Source of the DNA: JAFAZJ01 sp050183765
GTDB lineage: Bacteria > Pseudomonadota > Alphaproteobacteria > Reyranellales > Reyranellaceae
NCBI GenBank assembly: GCA_050183765.1
Contig: JBFXAZ010000009.1
Span: 15,600-79,599 of the forward strand
Reading direction: 5' to 3'
Length of the DNA stretch: 64,000 bases
In this document: positions 48,016 to 56,378 of the stretch, in pieces
Position numbering within the stretch: position 1 is the stretch's first letter
Layout: every line of letters begins with the position of its first letter
The notes under the pieces: model-generated
What the model was told of the DNA's origin: nothing
The model's input: the letters and a program-made list of their open reading frames with translations, nothing else
The model's database searches: none
Translations under genes and position numbers: made by a program

Positions 48016-48915
48016 TCAGCGCGCGCCGAGATCGCCGGCGGCGGCGCGCCGCAAGGCCGACGTCACCTCCGGCATCGCCACGCCGAACCACGCCGCGAAG
48101 CCGGGCCGCGCCTGGTGCAGCAGCATGTCCAGACCGTCGACCACGGCGTTGCCCCGCGCCCGTGCCGCCGCCAGCAGCGCGGTCTCCAGCGGCACGTAGA
48201 CAATGTCGTCGACCACCGACGCGTTCGGCAACGCGGCGAGATCGAGTTCCAGCGACGGCGAGCCTTTCTGTCCCAGCGACGTCGTGTTGACGAGCAATCC
48301 GGCCCCGCCGAGCGCCGCGTTACGCCGATCCCAGCTGTCGATCACCACCGTGCGACCATCCTTCGGCGTCACCTGCGCGCCGAGGTCGATCGCCGTCTGG
48401 CGCGTACGGTTGAGCAGGCGCAGTTCGGGCACGCCGGCATCGACCAGCGCGTGACACACCGCGCGCGCCGCACCGCCGGCGCCCAGGACGACGGCCGGCG
48501 CCGCCTCCGGCTTCCAGTTCGGCGCACCCGCGCGCAACGCGGCGGTGAAGCCGAACGCGTCGGTGTTGCGTCCCTCCAGCGTGCCGTCGGCGCGCTTCAC
48601 CACGGTGTTGACCGCGCCGATATGCGCCGCCTTGGGCTCGACGTGATCGAGCATGTCGAGCACATCGATCTTGTGCGGCAAGGTGAGATTGCAGCCGCGC
48701 GCATGCGGCGTGCGACGGATGAAATCGACCGTGGCACGCAATGCTTCACCGCCCGGCGCCACGGCCAGCCGGCCATAGAAGCCGTCGATGCCGCGCTCCT
48801 GCAGCCAGTAGCCGTGGATCAGCGGCGAGCGCGAATGCTCGACCGGCCAGCCGACGATGAAGGCGAAGGGCCGCTCCTGGGCGGCGGCGAGCAGGGTGGC
48901 GAAGTCGGGCATCAT
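48016..48915 (-). CDS. aroE: Shikimate dehydrogenase
   Basis: A 299-residue NADP enzyme of aromatic amino acid synthesis. The N-terminal substrate domain has 'GWPVEHSRSPLIHGYWL' and 'NLTLPHKIDVLDML' with the catalytic Lys, then 'GAVNTVV' and the catalytic Asp in 'GRNTDAFGF'. The NADP domain has 'VLGAGGAARAVCHALV' and 'LLNRTRQTA'. Two ATGs in tandem (48915 and 48912) could both start. It follows maf by three bases. Confidence 0.95.
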   Translation of the reverse strand: MMPDFATLLAAAQERPFAFIVGWPVEHSRSPLIHGYWLQERGIDGFYGRLAVAPGGEALRATVDFIRRTPHARGCNLTLPHKIDVLDMLDHVEPKAAHIGAVNTVVKRADGTLEGRNTDAFGFTAALRAGAPNWKPEAAPAVVLGAGGAARAVCHALVDAGVPELRLLNRTRQTAIDLGAQVTPKDGRTVVIDSWDRRNAALGGAGLLVNTTSLGQKGSPSLELDLAALPNASVVDDIVYVPLETALLAAARARGNAVVDGLDMLLHQARPGFAAWFGVAMPEVTSALRRAAAGDLGAR

Positions 48916-48918
48916 GGT

Positions 48919-49506
48919 TCAGTTCCGGGCGACCCCGGCACCACGCAGGAAGTCGAGCAGCGGCAATAGTGGCAGACCCAGGATGGTGAAGTAATCACCT
49001 TCGATGCGCTCGAAGAGCTGCGGCCCCGGCCCTTCGAGGCGATAGGCGCCGACCGAGGTGGTCAGCGTCTCGCCGCACAGCGCCATGTAGTGGTCGAGGA
49101 AGGCGTCGGAGAAGTCGCGCATCGTCAGGTGCGCCGCGGTGAGGTGGCGCCAGATCACCCGATCGTCGCGCGCGACGCAGATGGCGGCGTGCAATGTGTG
49201 GGTGCGCCCGCGCAGACGCAGCAGATGCGTGCGCGCCTCGGCCAGGTCGGCGGGCTTGTCGAAGAGTGCGCCCGCGCAGGCCAGCGTCTGGTCGGCGCCG
49301 ATCACCAGCGCGCCCGGGCGCAGACGCGCGCCGGCCAATGCCTTGAGGTCTGCCAGGGCGGCGGCGAGGGCGTCGCCGGCGATGTCGCCCAGCCGGGCCT
49401 TCTCGGCCGCTTCGTCGACGCCGGGCGCCAGCGCCTCGTGCGCGAGGCCGACGCCCTCGAGCAGCGCGCGGCGCGCGATCGAGGTCGAGGCGAGAACGAG
49501 CTGCAT
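48919..49506 (-). CDS. maf: Maf family nucleotide pyrophosphatase
   Basis: A 195-residue nucleoside triphosphate pyrophosphatase of the Maf (septum formation inhibitor) family. 'LVLASTSIARRALLEGVGL' is the substrate-binding start, 'VIGADQTLACAGALFDKP' carries the catalytic Asp, and 'VGAYRLEGPGPQLFERIEGDYFTILGLPLLPLL' is the C-terminal signature. It removes modified nucleotides. It precedes aroE with a three-base gap, so the two form an operon on the minus strand. Confidence 0.93.
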   Translation of the reverse strand: MQLVLASTSIARRALLEGVGLAHEALAPGVDEAAEKARLGDIAGDALAAALADLKALAGARLRPGALVIGADQTLACAGALFDKPADLAEARTHLLRLRGRTHTLHAAICVARDDRVIWRHLTAAHLTMRDFSDAFLDHYMALCGETLTTSVGAYRLEGPGPQLFERIEGDYFTILGLPLLPLLDFLRGAGVARN

Positions 49507-49640
49507 CGCGCACTCCGGATGGATGGGCCGCGACGCCTACGCGTCGTGGAGCAATCGCGCAAGCCTTGCGCTGTCGCGGTAGCAAGCGGCACGGCGCTGC
49601 ACTAGGCTCCGCGCCCGGAGAGACAAACGGGGAGGCTCCC

Positions 49641-50615
49641 ATGGTCAAGGCAGTGCAGATCAAACAGGCCGGCGGGCCCGAGGCGATGGAGTACACCGAC
49701 ATCGAGGTCGGCAAGCCCGGGCCCGGCGAGGTGCGCATCCGCCACACCGCGATCGGCCTGAACTTCATCGATATCTACACGCGCTCCGGTCTCTACCCGG
49801 TGCCGATGCCCAACTGCATTGGCCGCGAGGGCGCCGGCGTGGTGCTCGAGGTCGGGCCCAGGGTGAAGGGTTTCAAGAAGGGCGATCGCGTCGCCTATTG
49901 CGGCAGCGCGCCCGGCGCCTACGCCGAGGAGCGCGTGCTGCCCGCGGCGATCCTGCTGAAGGTGCCCGGCGGCATCGAGGACAACCAGGCCGCCGCCATG
50001 ATGCTCAAGGGCATGACGACGGAGTACCTGATCCGCCGCACCTTCAAGTGCAAGAAGGGCGACATCGTGCTGTTCCACGCCGCCGCCGGCGGAGTCGGCC
50101 TGCTGTTCGGCCAGTGGGCCAAGGCGCTGGGCGTGAAGGCGATCGGCACGGTGTCCTCGCCCGAGAAGGCGGCGATCGCCAAGAAGCACGGCTATCACTG
50201 GGTGATCGACTATTCGAAGGAGGACGTCGTCGCCCGGGTGAAGGAGATCACCAAGGGCAAGGGCGTGCCGGTGGTCTACGACGGCGTCGGCAAGGACACC
50301 TGGGACATCTCGCTGAAATGTCTGGCGCCGCTGGGCATGCTGGTGAGCTTCGGCAACGCCTCCGGTCCGGTGCCGCCGATCGCGCCCGCCGTGCTCGGCG
50401 GCAACCTCTCGGCGTTCCTGACCCGGCCCAGCCTCGGCGCCTATACCTCGACCCGCAAGGACCTCGAGGCGTGCGCCAAGGCGCTGTTCAAGATGGTGAA
50501 GAGCGGCAAGGTCAAGATCACGATCGACCAGACCTATGCGCTGAAGGACGCGGCGCAGGCGCATCGCGATCTGGAAAGCCGCAAGACGACGGGTCAGACC
50601 GTCCTGATCCCCTGA
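49641..50615 (+). CDS. Zinc-free quinone oxidoreductase (MDR family, QOR type)
   Basis: A 324-residue NADPH-dependent quinone oxidoreductase of the medium-chain reductase superfamily. 'GLNFIDIYTRSGLYP' and 'IGREGAGVVLEVGPRVKGFKKGDRVAY' are QOR signatures; the Rossmann loop is 'AAAGGVGLLFGQWAKALG' (AxxGGVG). The Cys residues of zinc alcohol dehydrogenases are absent. GGGGAGG precedes the ATG at 49641. It interrupts the usual neighbours maf-aroE and coaE-dnaQ. Confidence 0.92.
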   Translation: MVKAVQIKQAGGPEAMEYTDIEVGKPGPGEVRIRHTAIGLNFIDIYTRSGLYPVPMPNCIGREGAGVVLEVGPRVKGFKKGDRVAYCGSAPGAYAEERVLPAAILLKVPGGIEDNQAAAMMLKGMTTEYLIRRTFKCKKGDIVLFHAAAGGVGLLFGQWAKALGVKAIGTVSSPEKAAIAKKHGYHWVIDYSKEDVVARVKEITKGKGVPVVYDGVGKDTWDISLKCLAPLGMLVSFGNASGPVPPIAPAVLGGNLSAFLTRPSLGAYTSTRKDLEACAKALFKMVKSGKVKITIDQTYALKDAAQAHRDLESRKTTGQTVLIP

Positions 50616-50654
50616 TCCGGTTGACTTCCTTACTTCCATGGCGGAAAGTAAGGA

Positions 50655-50885
50655 ATGCGGCTGATCAGTCGGATCACCAGCAAGGGCCAGATCACCATTC
50701 CCAAGGCCGTGCGTGCTGCGCTTGGCTTGGCGGACGGCGATCTGGTCACCTTCGCGCTCGAGGACGAGCAGGCCATCCTGCGCAAGGTTGTCCAGCAGGC
50801 CGAGCCTTCCGCCGGCGGCACGGTCGGCACAGACCTCACGGAATGGGCCAGCCCGGCCGACGAGGACGCCTACCGTGATCTTTGA
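50655..50885 (+). CDS. AbrB/MazE-type antitoxin
   Basis: A 76-residue protein with the swapped-hairpin DNA-binding domain: 'MRLISRITSKGQITIPKAVRAALGLADGDLVTFAL', a standard SpoVT/AbrB start. The acidic C-terminus ('TDLTEWASPADEDAYRDL') would neutralise the toxin. The gene lies 39 bases after the quinone reductase and overlaps the toxin gene by 11 bases, the usual layout of a type II toxin-antitoxin pair, which normally represses its own promoter. Confidence 0.88.
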   Translation: MRLISRITSKGQITIPKAVRAALGLADGDLVTFALEDEQAILRKVVQQAEPSAGGTVGTDLTEWASPADEDAYRDL

Positions 50886-51213
50886 CCGGTACGATGTCGT
50901 GGCCCTGCCGCATCCGCTCGGCGACGCGCAGCCGTCGGGCCGGCGGCCCGCGGTCGTGCTGTCGACGCGCAACTTCAACATCAGCCAGGGCCACACGTTG
51001 TGCGCCATGGTGACCAGCTCGGCCGGCGGCTGGTCGAGCGACGTGCCGATCGTCGACCTGCAGACGGCCGGCCTGCCGGTGCCGTCGGTGGTGCGGCTGA
51101 AGCTGTTCGTGGTCGAGAACACCAAGGCGGAACGGCGCCTGGGCGAGCTGGCGCGCAAGGATGCCAAGGCGCTGCGCCGGGCCCTGCGCGCGGCCCTGGG
51201 CGAGGACGAATGA
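50875..51213 (+). CDS. PemK/MazF-family endoribonuclease toxin
   Basis: A 112-residue toxin starting with GTG at 50875 inside the antitoxin gene. 'FDRYDVVALPHPLGDAQPSGRRPAVVLST' matches the MazF/PemK beta-barrel with the conserved Arg-Pro-Ala-Val strand, and 'VPSVVRLKLFVVENTK' is the second conserved strand. MazF-type toxins cut mRNA at short sequences. It ends four bases before coaE starts, so the pair sits immediately upstream of a housekeeping operon. Confidence 0.82.
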   Translation: MIFDRYDVVALPHPLGDAQPSGRRPAVVLSTRNFNISQGHTLCAMVTSSAGGWSSDVPIVDLQTAGLPVPSVVRLKLFVVENTKAERRLGELARKDAKALRRALRAALGEDE

Positions 51214-51217
51214 GCCG

Positions 51218-51889
51218 ATGCTGATCGTTGGTCTGACGGGCTCCATCGGCATGGGCAAGTCCACCGCCACGCGTTTGCTGCGCAGCATGGGCATCCCGGT
51301 CTATGACGCGGATGCCGCGGTGCACGCGGTCCAGGCACCAGGCGGCGAGGCGCTGGCGCCGATCGAAGCCGCCTTTCCCGGCTCGGTGAAGAATGGCGTG
51401 CTCGACCGCGCCGCACTGGGCGCCAAGGTCTTCGGCAACCCGGCCGAACTGCGCAAGCTGGAGCGCATCGTCCACCCGCTGGTCGGCCGCCGCCAGCGCG
51501 CCTTCCTCAAGAAGTGGGCGTCGCGCCGGGCGCCGATCGTCGTGCTCGACATCCCCCTGCTGTTCGAGGGCAGCGGCCACAAGCGGGTCGATGCGACGAT
51601 GGTCGTCAGCTCTCCTTACTTCCTGCAAAGACAGCGCGTGCTCGTACGGCCCGGCATGACGGCGGAGAAGTTCGAGGACATCCATCGCCGGCAGGTGCAC
51701 GACAGCATCAAGCGCCGGCGCGCCGACTTCGTCGTGCCCAGCAACGCCGGCATCGGGCCGACCCGGGCTGCGCTGGCCAAGGCGCTGAAGACGCTGGGAA
51801 AACGCAAGGGCCGGTTCTGGCCGGGACGGCCGCTCTACGAGCGGCGCATCGCCGAGATCGCCGGCAGCCGCAAAGGACGTCCTCTATGA
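51218..51889 (+). CDS. coaE: Dephospho-CoA kinase
   Basis: A 223-residue kinase for the last step of coenzyme A synthesis. Walker A is 'GLTGSIGMGKSTATRLL', then 'PVYDADAAVHAV' and 'VVLDIPLLFEG' with the acceptor-binding residues; the lid segment is 'RQVHDSIKRRRADFVVPSNAG'. It is followed by dnaQ with a 13-base gap, a conserved pair in alphaproteobacteria. Confidence 0.95.
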   Translation: MLIVGLTGSIGMGKSTATRLLRSMGIPVYDADAAVHAVQAPGGEALAPIEAAFPGSVKNGVLDRAALGAKVFGNPAELRKLERIVHPLVGRRQRAFLKKWASRRAPIVVLDIPLLFEGSGHKRVDATMVVSSPYFLQRQRVLVRPGMTAEKFEDIHRRQVHDSIKRRRADFVVPSNAGIGPTRAALAKALKTLGKRKGRFWPGRPLYERRIAEIAGSRKGRPL

Positions 51890-51902
51890 GCCGCGAGCCC
51901 TC

Positions 51903-52589
51903 ATGACCCGAGAGATCGTGTTCGACACCGAGACCACGGGGCTGGATCCGCGCGCCGGCCACCGCCTGGTCGAGATCGGCTGCGTCGAGCTGATCCACGG
52001 CATGCCCAGCGGTCGATCCTGGCAGAGCTACCTCAACCCCGAGCGCGACATGCCCGAGGAGGCCTTCGCCGTTCACGGCCTGTCCGTCGACTTCCTGATG
52101 GACAAGCCGCTGTTCGGCGATGTCGCGGAGGAATTCCTTACCTTTGTCGGCGACGCCGTGCTGGTGATCCACAACGCCGCCTTCGATCTCGGCTTCATCA
52201 ATGCCGAGCTCGATCGGGCCGGCCGGCCGGCGCTGGCCAACGCGTTCATCGATACCGTGACCCTGGCCCGGCGCAAATTCCCCGGCCAGCGCAACAGCCT
52301 CGACGCGCTGTGCGAACGCCTGGGCATCGACAACACCCATCGCACCAAGCACGGCGCCCTGCTCGATGCGGAGTTGCTGGCCGAGGTCTATATCGAGCTC
52401 AACGGCGGCCGCCAGCGCGGCCTCGACCTCGCCGCCGCCGCGACGACCACCGTCATGGTTGAGGCGGGCCAGGGGACAGTGGCGGTCAGCGTGACGCGCG
52501 CGACCCGCGTCCATGCGCCGACACCCGCCGAGCTGGCGGCGCACGAGGCGTTCCTGAAGAAGATCAGCGAGCCGATCTGGCTGAAATGA
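51903..52589 (+). CDS. dnaQ: DNA polymerase III epsilon subunit (proofreading exonuclease)
   Basis: A 228-residue 3'-5' exonuclease. The DEDDh residues are visible: Asp and Glu in 'VFDTETTGLDP', Asp in 'HNAAFDLGFI', and His/Asp in 'HRTKHGALLDAELLAEVY'. The C-terminal tail (about 185-228) would bind the alpha subunit. It is convergent with secB, with six bases between the stops. Confidence 0.96.
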   Translation: MTREIVFDTETTGLDPRAGHRLVEIGCVELIHGMPSGRSWQSYLNPERDMPEEAFAVHGLSVDFLMDKPLFGDVAEEFLTFVGDAVLVIHNAAFDLGFINAELDRAGRPALANAFIDTVTLARRKFPGQRNSLDALCERLGIDNTHRTKHGALLDAELLAEVYIELNGGRQRGLDLAAAATTTVMVEAGQGTVAVSVTRATRVHAPTPAELAAHEAFLKKISEPIWLK

Positions 52590-52595
52590 TGCGGC

Positions 52596-53069
52596 TCAGG
52601 CGTGGCCCATCGGCACACCGCCGGCCTGCCCTACCTGCTGCTGATAGAGCGCCGCGAAGTCGACCGGCTGCAGCAGCAATGGCGGCAGGGCCGCCTGGCT
52701 CAGGGTCGCGGTGACGATGGCGCGGGCGAAGGGGAACAGCAGCATCGGCACGTGGATGCCGAGGATCGGCCCGATCGCATCCTGCGGCACCCCGCCGATG
52801 CCGACGACGCCGGCATAGACCAGCTCCATGACGAAGATCGGCTGGTCCTGCTGGTCCTTGCCGTCGAGCTCGATGGTCATCGTCACCTCGAACATGCCCG
52901 CCTGATCGAGGCTGCGCGCGTCGCAGCGGACGTTGAGGTTGTATTGCGGCGGCGCGGTGAGCTGCAGGCTCTGCGGCGCGCGCGGGTTCTCGAACGACAT
53001 GTCCTTGATGTACTGGCCGTGGATGGTGATCGGCGTCTGGCCGGCGGCCGGCTGGTTGGTGTCGCTCAT
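52596..53069 (-). CDS. secB: Protein-export chaperone SecB
   Basis: A 157-residue cytoplasmic chaperone that keeps preproteins unfolded for SecA. 'IHGQYIKDMSFENPRAP' at the start, 'VTMTIELDGKDQQDQPIFVMELVYAGVVGI' in the middle and 'LFPFARAIVTATLSQAALPPLLLQPVDFAALY' near the end are family features. The start at 53069 gives the usual length; open frame before it is not conserved. Confidence 0.96.
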   Translation of the reverse strand: MSDTNQPAAGQTPITIHGQYIKDMSFENPRAPQSLQLTAPPQYNLNVRCDARSLDQAGMFEVTMTIELDGKDQQDQPIFVMELVYAGVVGIGGVPQDAIGPILGIHVPMLLFPFARAIVTATLSQAALPPLLLQPVDFAALYQQQVGQAGGVPMGHA

Positions 53070-53234
53070 GTCAGGTCTTCCTGGGCTGGGGGCGCGGCCC
53101 GCGTAGCACGCGCCGGGCGGCCGGTACAAGGTGAGCCGCCCCGAATGAACATGCGCTCCCTGCGGCTATTGCGCTTGCCCTGCGGAACGCCCGGGCCGAG
53201 GATGACCGACGCGTACAACCCGTGCCGAAGGCCC

Positions 53235-54023
53235 ATGTCGCGTCCACTCGTCGGAATTTCAGCCTGTCGCCGCCAGATCAAGGCCTGGACCCTCCACACG
53301 GTCGGCGACCGCTACGTCAAGGTCGTGCTCGAAGCGGTCGCCGCCACGCCGATCCTGCTGCCCGCCGCCGGCGTCGGGGAGCAGGGCCTGGATCTCGACC
53401 GCATCCTCGATGCCGTCGACGGCGTGCTGCTGACCGGCAGTCCCTCGAATGTCGAGCCGTTCAATTACGGCGGCCGCGATCCGCGGCCGGGTGTCGCCGC
53501 CGACCCGGCGCGCGATTCGACGACCCTGCCGGTGATCCGCGGCGCGGTCGAGCGCGGCATCCCGCTGCTGGCGATCTGCCGCGGCATCCAGGAGGTCAAC
53601 GTCGCGCTGGGCGGCACGCTGCATGCGCATGTCGAGGAGATTCCGGGCCGCATGGACCACCGCTCGCCACGCGTCGACAGCATGGAGGCCAAGGTCGCGC
53701 CGGCACATGCCATCGACATCACCGAGGGCGGCCTGCTGCAGCGCATCACCGGCCTGCGCCACGCCGAGGTGAACTCGCTGCACGGCCAGGGCATCGACAA
53801 GCCGGCGCCAGGCGCCCGCATCGAGGCCGTGGCGCCCGACGGCCAGATCGAAGCGATCAGCATGCCGGGTGCGCCCGGCTTCATGCTGGCGGTGCAATGG
53901 CACCCCGAGCACCGCGCGCTGGAGAACCCGCTGTCGCGCGCGATCTTCCACGCCTTCGGCGAGGCCTGCCGCGCCCGCATGGTCGCTCGCCACGGCGTGC
54001 CGCTGCGCGCCGCAGCGGAGTAA
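53235..54023 (+). CDS. Class I glutamine amidotransferase-like hydrolase (gamma-glutamyl-GABA hydrolase type)
   Basis: A 262-residue hydrolase of the PuuD/peptidase C26 family. The nucleophile Cys is in 'PLLAICRGIQEVNVALGGTL', the catalytic His-Glu pair in 'VQWHPEHRA', and 'GVLLTGSPSNVEPFNYGG' forms the oxyanion region. Relatives split gamma-glutamyl-GABA in putrescine breakdown. No other puu genes are near, so the substrate is uncertain. It is followed by a gentisate dioxygenase-like gene. Confidence 0.88.
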   Translation: MSRPLVGISACRRQIKAWTLHTVGDRYVKVVLEAVAATPILLPAAGVGEQGLDLDRILDAVDGVLLTGSPSNVEPFNYGGRDPRPGVAADPARDSTTLPVIRGAVERGIPLLAICRGIQEVNVALGGTLHAHVEEIPGRMDHRSPRVDSMEAKVAPAHAIDITEGGLLQRITGLRHAEVNSLHGQGIDKPAPGARIEAVAPDGQIEAISMPGAPGFMLAVQWHPEHRALENPLSRAIFHAFGEACRARMVARHGVPLRAAAE

Positions 54024-54071
54024 CCGCATCCCGCGCTATAGTGCCCATCCCGTTTCGGAATGGAGCGCCTG

Positions 54072-55121
54072 ATGACAGCCGAGCCCGCGCGCACCGGCGC
54101 CAACGCGCGTCGCGACTTCTACGAGCGCATCGGCGCGCTTTCGATGGCGCCGCTGTGGGAGTCGCTGCACCAGCTCGTGCCGCCGGCGCCGGCGCCGCGT
54201 TACGTGCCGGCTCACTGGAGCTACGAGCAGGTACGGCCGTACCTGATGGAATCTGGATCGCTGATCACGGCGAAGGAAGCCGTCCGCCGCGTGCTGATCC
54301 TCGAGAACCCGGCGCTCAGGGGCACGGCCTGCGCCACACCCACGCTCTATGCCGGCCTGCAGCTGATCCTGCCGGGCGAGATCGCGCCCAGCCACCGCCA
54401 CACGCAATCGGCGCTGCGCTTCATCGTCGAGGGCGAGGGCGCCTACACCGCCGTCGACGGCGAGCGCACCATCATGCGCGAGGGCGACTTCGTGATCACG
54501 CCGTCCTGGACCTGGCACGACCACGGCAACGACTCGGCGCAGCCGATGGTGTGGCTCGACGGCCTCGACATCCCGATCGTGGCGATGTTCAACGCCGGCT
54601 TCGCCGAGACCGGCGCCGAGGACGCGCAGACCGTGACGCGGCCGGAGGGCGATTCGGATGCGCGCTACGCCGCCGGCCTGCTGCCGGTCGACCACAAGGC
54701 GACCCGCCAGGCCTCGCCGGTCTTCAACTATCCCTATGCCCGCACGCGCGAAGCGCTGGCGCGCATGGAGCGGGCCGGCGCGCCCGATCCCTGCCACGGC
54801 CACAAGCTGCGCTACGTGAATCCCGCAACCGGCGGCGCGCCGATCGCCACCATGGGCACCTTCATGCAGCTGCTGCCGAAAGGCTTCGCGACAGCGCCGT
54901 ACCGCAGCACCGACGGCACGGTGTTCTCGGTGGTCGAAGGCGAGGGCGAGACGATCATCGGCGAGCAGGTCGTGCGCTGGAAGAAGCGCGACCATTTCAT
55001 CGTGCCGAGCTGGATGACGGTGACGCACAAGGCGTCGAGCGAGGCCGTGCTGTTCAGCTTCTCCGACCGGCCGATCCAGGAACGGCTGGATCTGTGGCGC
55101 GAGGATCGCGGCGGTAGGTAG
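54072..55121 (+). CDS. Gentisate 1,2-dioxygenase-like bicupin
   Basis: A 349-residue bicupin ring-cleavage dioxygenase. The first cupin has the iron ligands in 'PSHRHTQSALRFIVEGEGAYT' (two His) and 'TPSWTWHDHGND' (third His). The second cupin (about 250-340) keeps 'YRSTDGTVFSVVEGEGETII' but has no His triad, as in known gentisate dioxygenases. The start at 54072 is chosen because GGAG lies seven bases before it. It would turn gentisate into maleylpyruvate; the downstream pathway genes are not in the window. 1-hydroxy-2-naphthoate or salicylate dioxygenases are possible alternatives. Confidence 0.85.
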   Translation: MTAEPARTGANARRDFYERIGALSMAPLWESLHQLVPPAPAPRYVPAHWSYEQVRPYLMESGSLITAKEAVRRVLILENPALRGTACATPTLYAGLQLILPGEIAPSHRHTQSALRFIVEGEGAYTAVDGERTIMREGDFVITPSWTWHDHGNDSAQPMVWLDGLDIPIVAMFNAGFAETGAEDAQTVTRPEGDSDARYAAGLLPVDHKATRQASPVFNYPYARTREALARMERAGAPDPCHGHKLRYVNPATGGAPIATMGTFMQLLPKGFATAPYRSTDGTVFSVVEGEGETIIGEQVVRWKKRDHFIVPSWMTVTHKASSEAVLFSFSDRPIQERLDLWREDRGGR

Positions 55122-55520
55122 CTACGCCGTGCGCTTCTGCGCCGCCACAGAGCCGGCGCAGCGATGGACCGGCAAGGATCGCAGTTGCGGATCACGCGCC
55201 TCGGCATGGCGTACCTGCCAGCCCCCGCCGGTCTGATACAGGAACAGGTCGAGGTCGCAGGCGTCGCTGCGGAAGCGCAGCAGGCGCGAGGGACCGTCGT
55301 CGCGGGTGAAGACCGGTCGGCCGAAGGTCTGCGCCACCTGGCGCTCGTTCATGCCGCGCAGGCTCTCCAGCGCGATCGGCTGGCCGGCATTGCTCGACTT
55401 GAAGACGCCGGGATCGGCGGAGCTCAGCGAGTACTGACTGACCGAGCGGCCGCCGCTGGAATCGCTGACGCAGGCAGCAAGCGAGAGGGCCGAAAGGGCG
55501 AGGACGGCGAGGCGGCGCAT
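55122..55520 (-). CDS. Small lipoprotein of unknown function
   Basis: A 132-residue protein. 'MRRLAVLALSALSLAACVSD' is a lipoprotein signal with lipobox LAAC. The mature part has 'LRGMNERQVAQTFGRPVFTRDDGPSRLLRFRSDACDLDLFLY', which resembles SmpA/BamE-like folds that start with a glycine-loop and end in strands, and two Cys that could form a disulfide. No further function can be assigned. Its stop touches the stop of the convergent dioxygenase gene with no base between. Confidence 0.75.
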   Translation of the reverse strand: MRRLAVLALSALSLAACVSDSSGGRSVSQYSLSSADPGVFKSSNAGQPIALESLRGMNERQVAQTFGRPVFTRDDGPSRLLRFRSDACDLDLFLYQTGGGWQVRHAEARDPQLRSLPVHRCAGSVAAQKRTA

Positions 55521-55586
55521 CTTTTTTGGGGTCTGGAGATTTTGCGGGCGGCGGCACCTTACGCGCCCGGCGCGGGCGCGCAAGGC

Positions 55587-56327
55587 TCACGCCGTGCGTT
55601 GGGCCGACGCACCGGGAAACGCCGGCGGGATCACCGGCTGACGCAGCGCGCCGGCGATGTGCACCATCATCGCCGTGCCGACGACGGGCGCGAGCAGGTT
55701 GAGGAACGGCACCGTGCCCATCAGCATGATGAGGATGCCGGTCAGCCAGACGCGGCCGCTGTCGGGCGAGCGCAGCTTCCTGGTCTCGCTGGCCGAGCGC
55801 CGGCGCAGCCCGACGCCCTCGTGATACATCGCGCCGGTCATGTGGCCGTTGACGGCGTAGAACAGGATCAGGCCGGTAGGCGGGATGAACAGCAGGATGA
55901 GATAGATCGGCAACAGCAGCAGGTTCACGCCCAGCATCAGCAGCAGGAACTTCACGCCCGACCAGATGCCGCTCCACAGGGGCGTGCCGCGTGCGGCGCC
56001 CAGCTGCGGGTAGTGCCGCGCCTCGACCGCGTCGGCGACCTCGTCGAGGAAAAGGCCGACCATCATGCCGAAGAAGGCAGGGAAAAGCAGGATCGGCGCC
56101 ACGAACGCCAGCAGGCCGACGACCCACTGCACGCCTTCGTTGATCCAGGCATTGGTCTTGGGACCGAACCAGCCGATATCGACCGCCGGGATCGAATGAC
56201 CGAGCCAGCGCATCAGCAGCCACAGCACGACATAGAGCACCAGGGCCAAGCCCAGCGACTTCAGCAGCACCCAGCGCAGCTTCGGATCGAAGAGCTGGCT
56301 GAAGGATTTCTCGATCGCGGAGATCAT
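55587..56327 (-). CDS. EI24/CysZ-like membrane protein
   Basis: A 246-residue inner-membrane protein with about five to six helices; 'FPAFFGMMVGLFLDEVADAVEARHYP' and 'FLLLMLGVNLLLLPIYLILLFIPPTGLILFYAVNGHMTGAMYHEGV' are typical of the EI24 domain family. E. coli CysZ in this superfamily carries sulfate, but most members are uncharacterised. The start at 56327 gives a natural N-terminus 'MISAIEKSFSQLFDPKLRW'. It is 51 bases after the DUF1223 gene on the same strand. Confidence 0.85.
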   Translation of the reverse strand: MISAIEKSFSQLFDPKLRWVLLKSLGLALVLYVVLWLLMRWLGHSIPAVDIGWFGPKTNAWINEGVQWVVGLLAFVAPILLFPAFFGMMVGLFLDEVADAVEARHYPQLGAARGTPLWSGIWSGVKFLLLMLGVNLLLLPIYLILLFIPPTGLILFYAVNGHMTGAMYHEGVGLRRRSASETRKLRSPDSGRVWLTGILIMLMGTVPFLNLLAPVVGTAMMVHIAGALRQPVIPPAFPGASAQRTA

Positions 56328-56343
56328 GCCGGCCAATATAGAC

Positions 56344-56360
56344 GGCCGGTGTGACCGGCC
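56344..56360 (-). other. Short stem-loop between DUF1223 and EI24 genes
   Basis: GGCCGGT / ACCGGCC with a three-base loop, 18 bases after the DUF1223 stop. There is no T-tract, so a terminator role is uncertain. Confidence 0.35.
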
Positions 56361-56378
56361 CAAGGCGTCTCGCGCGGC

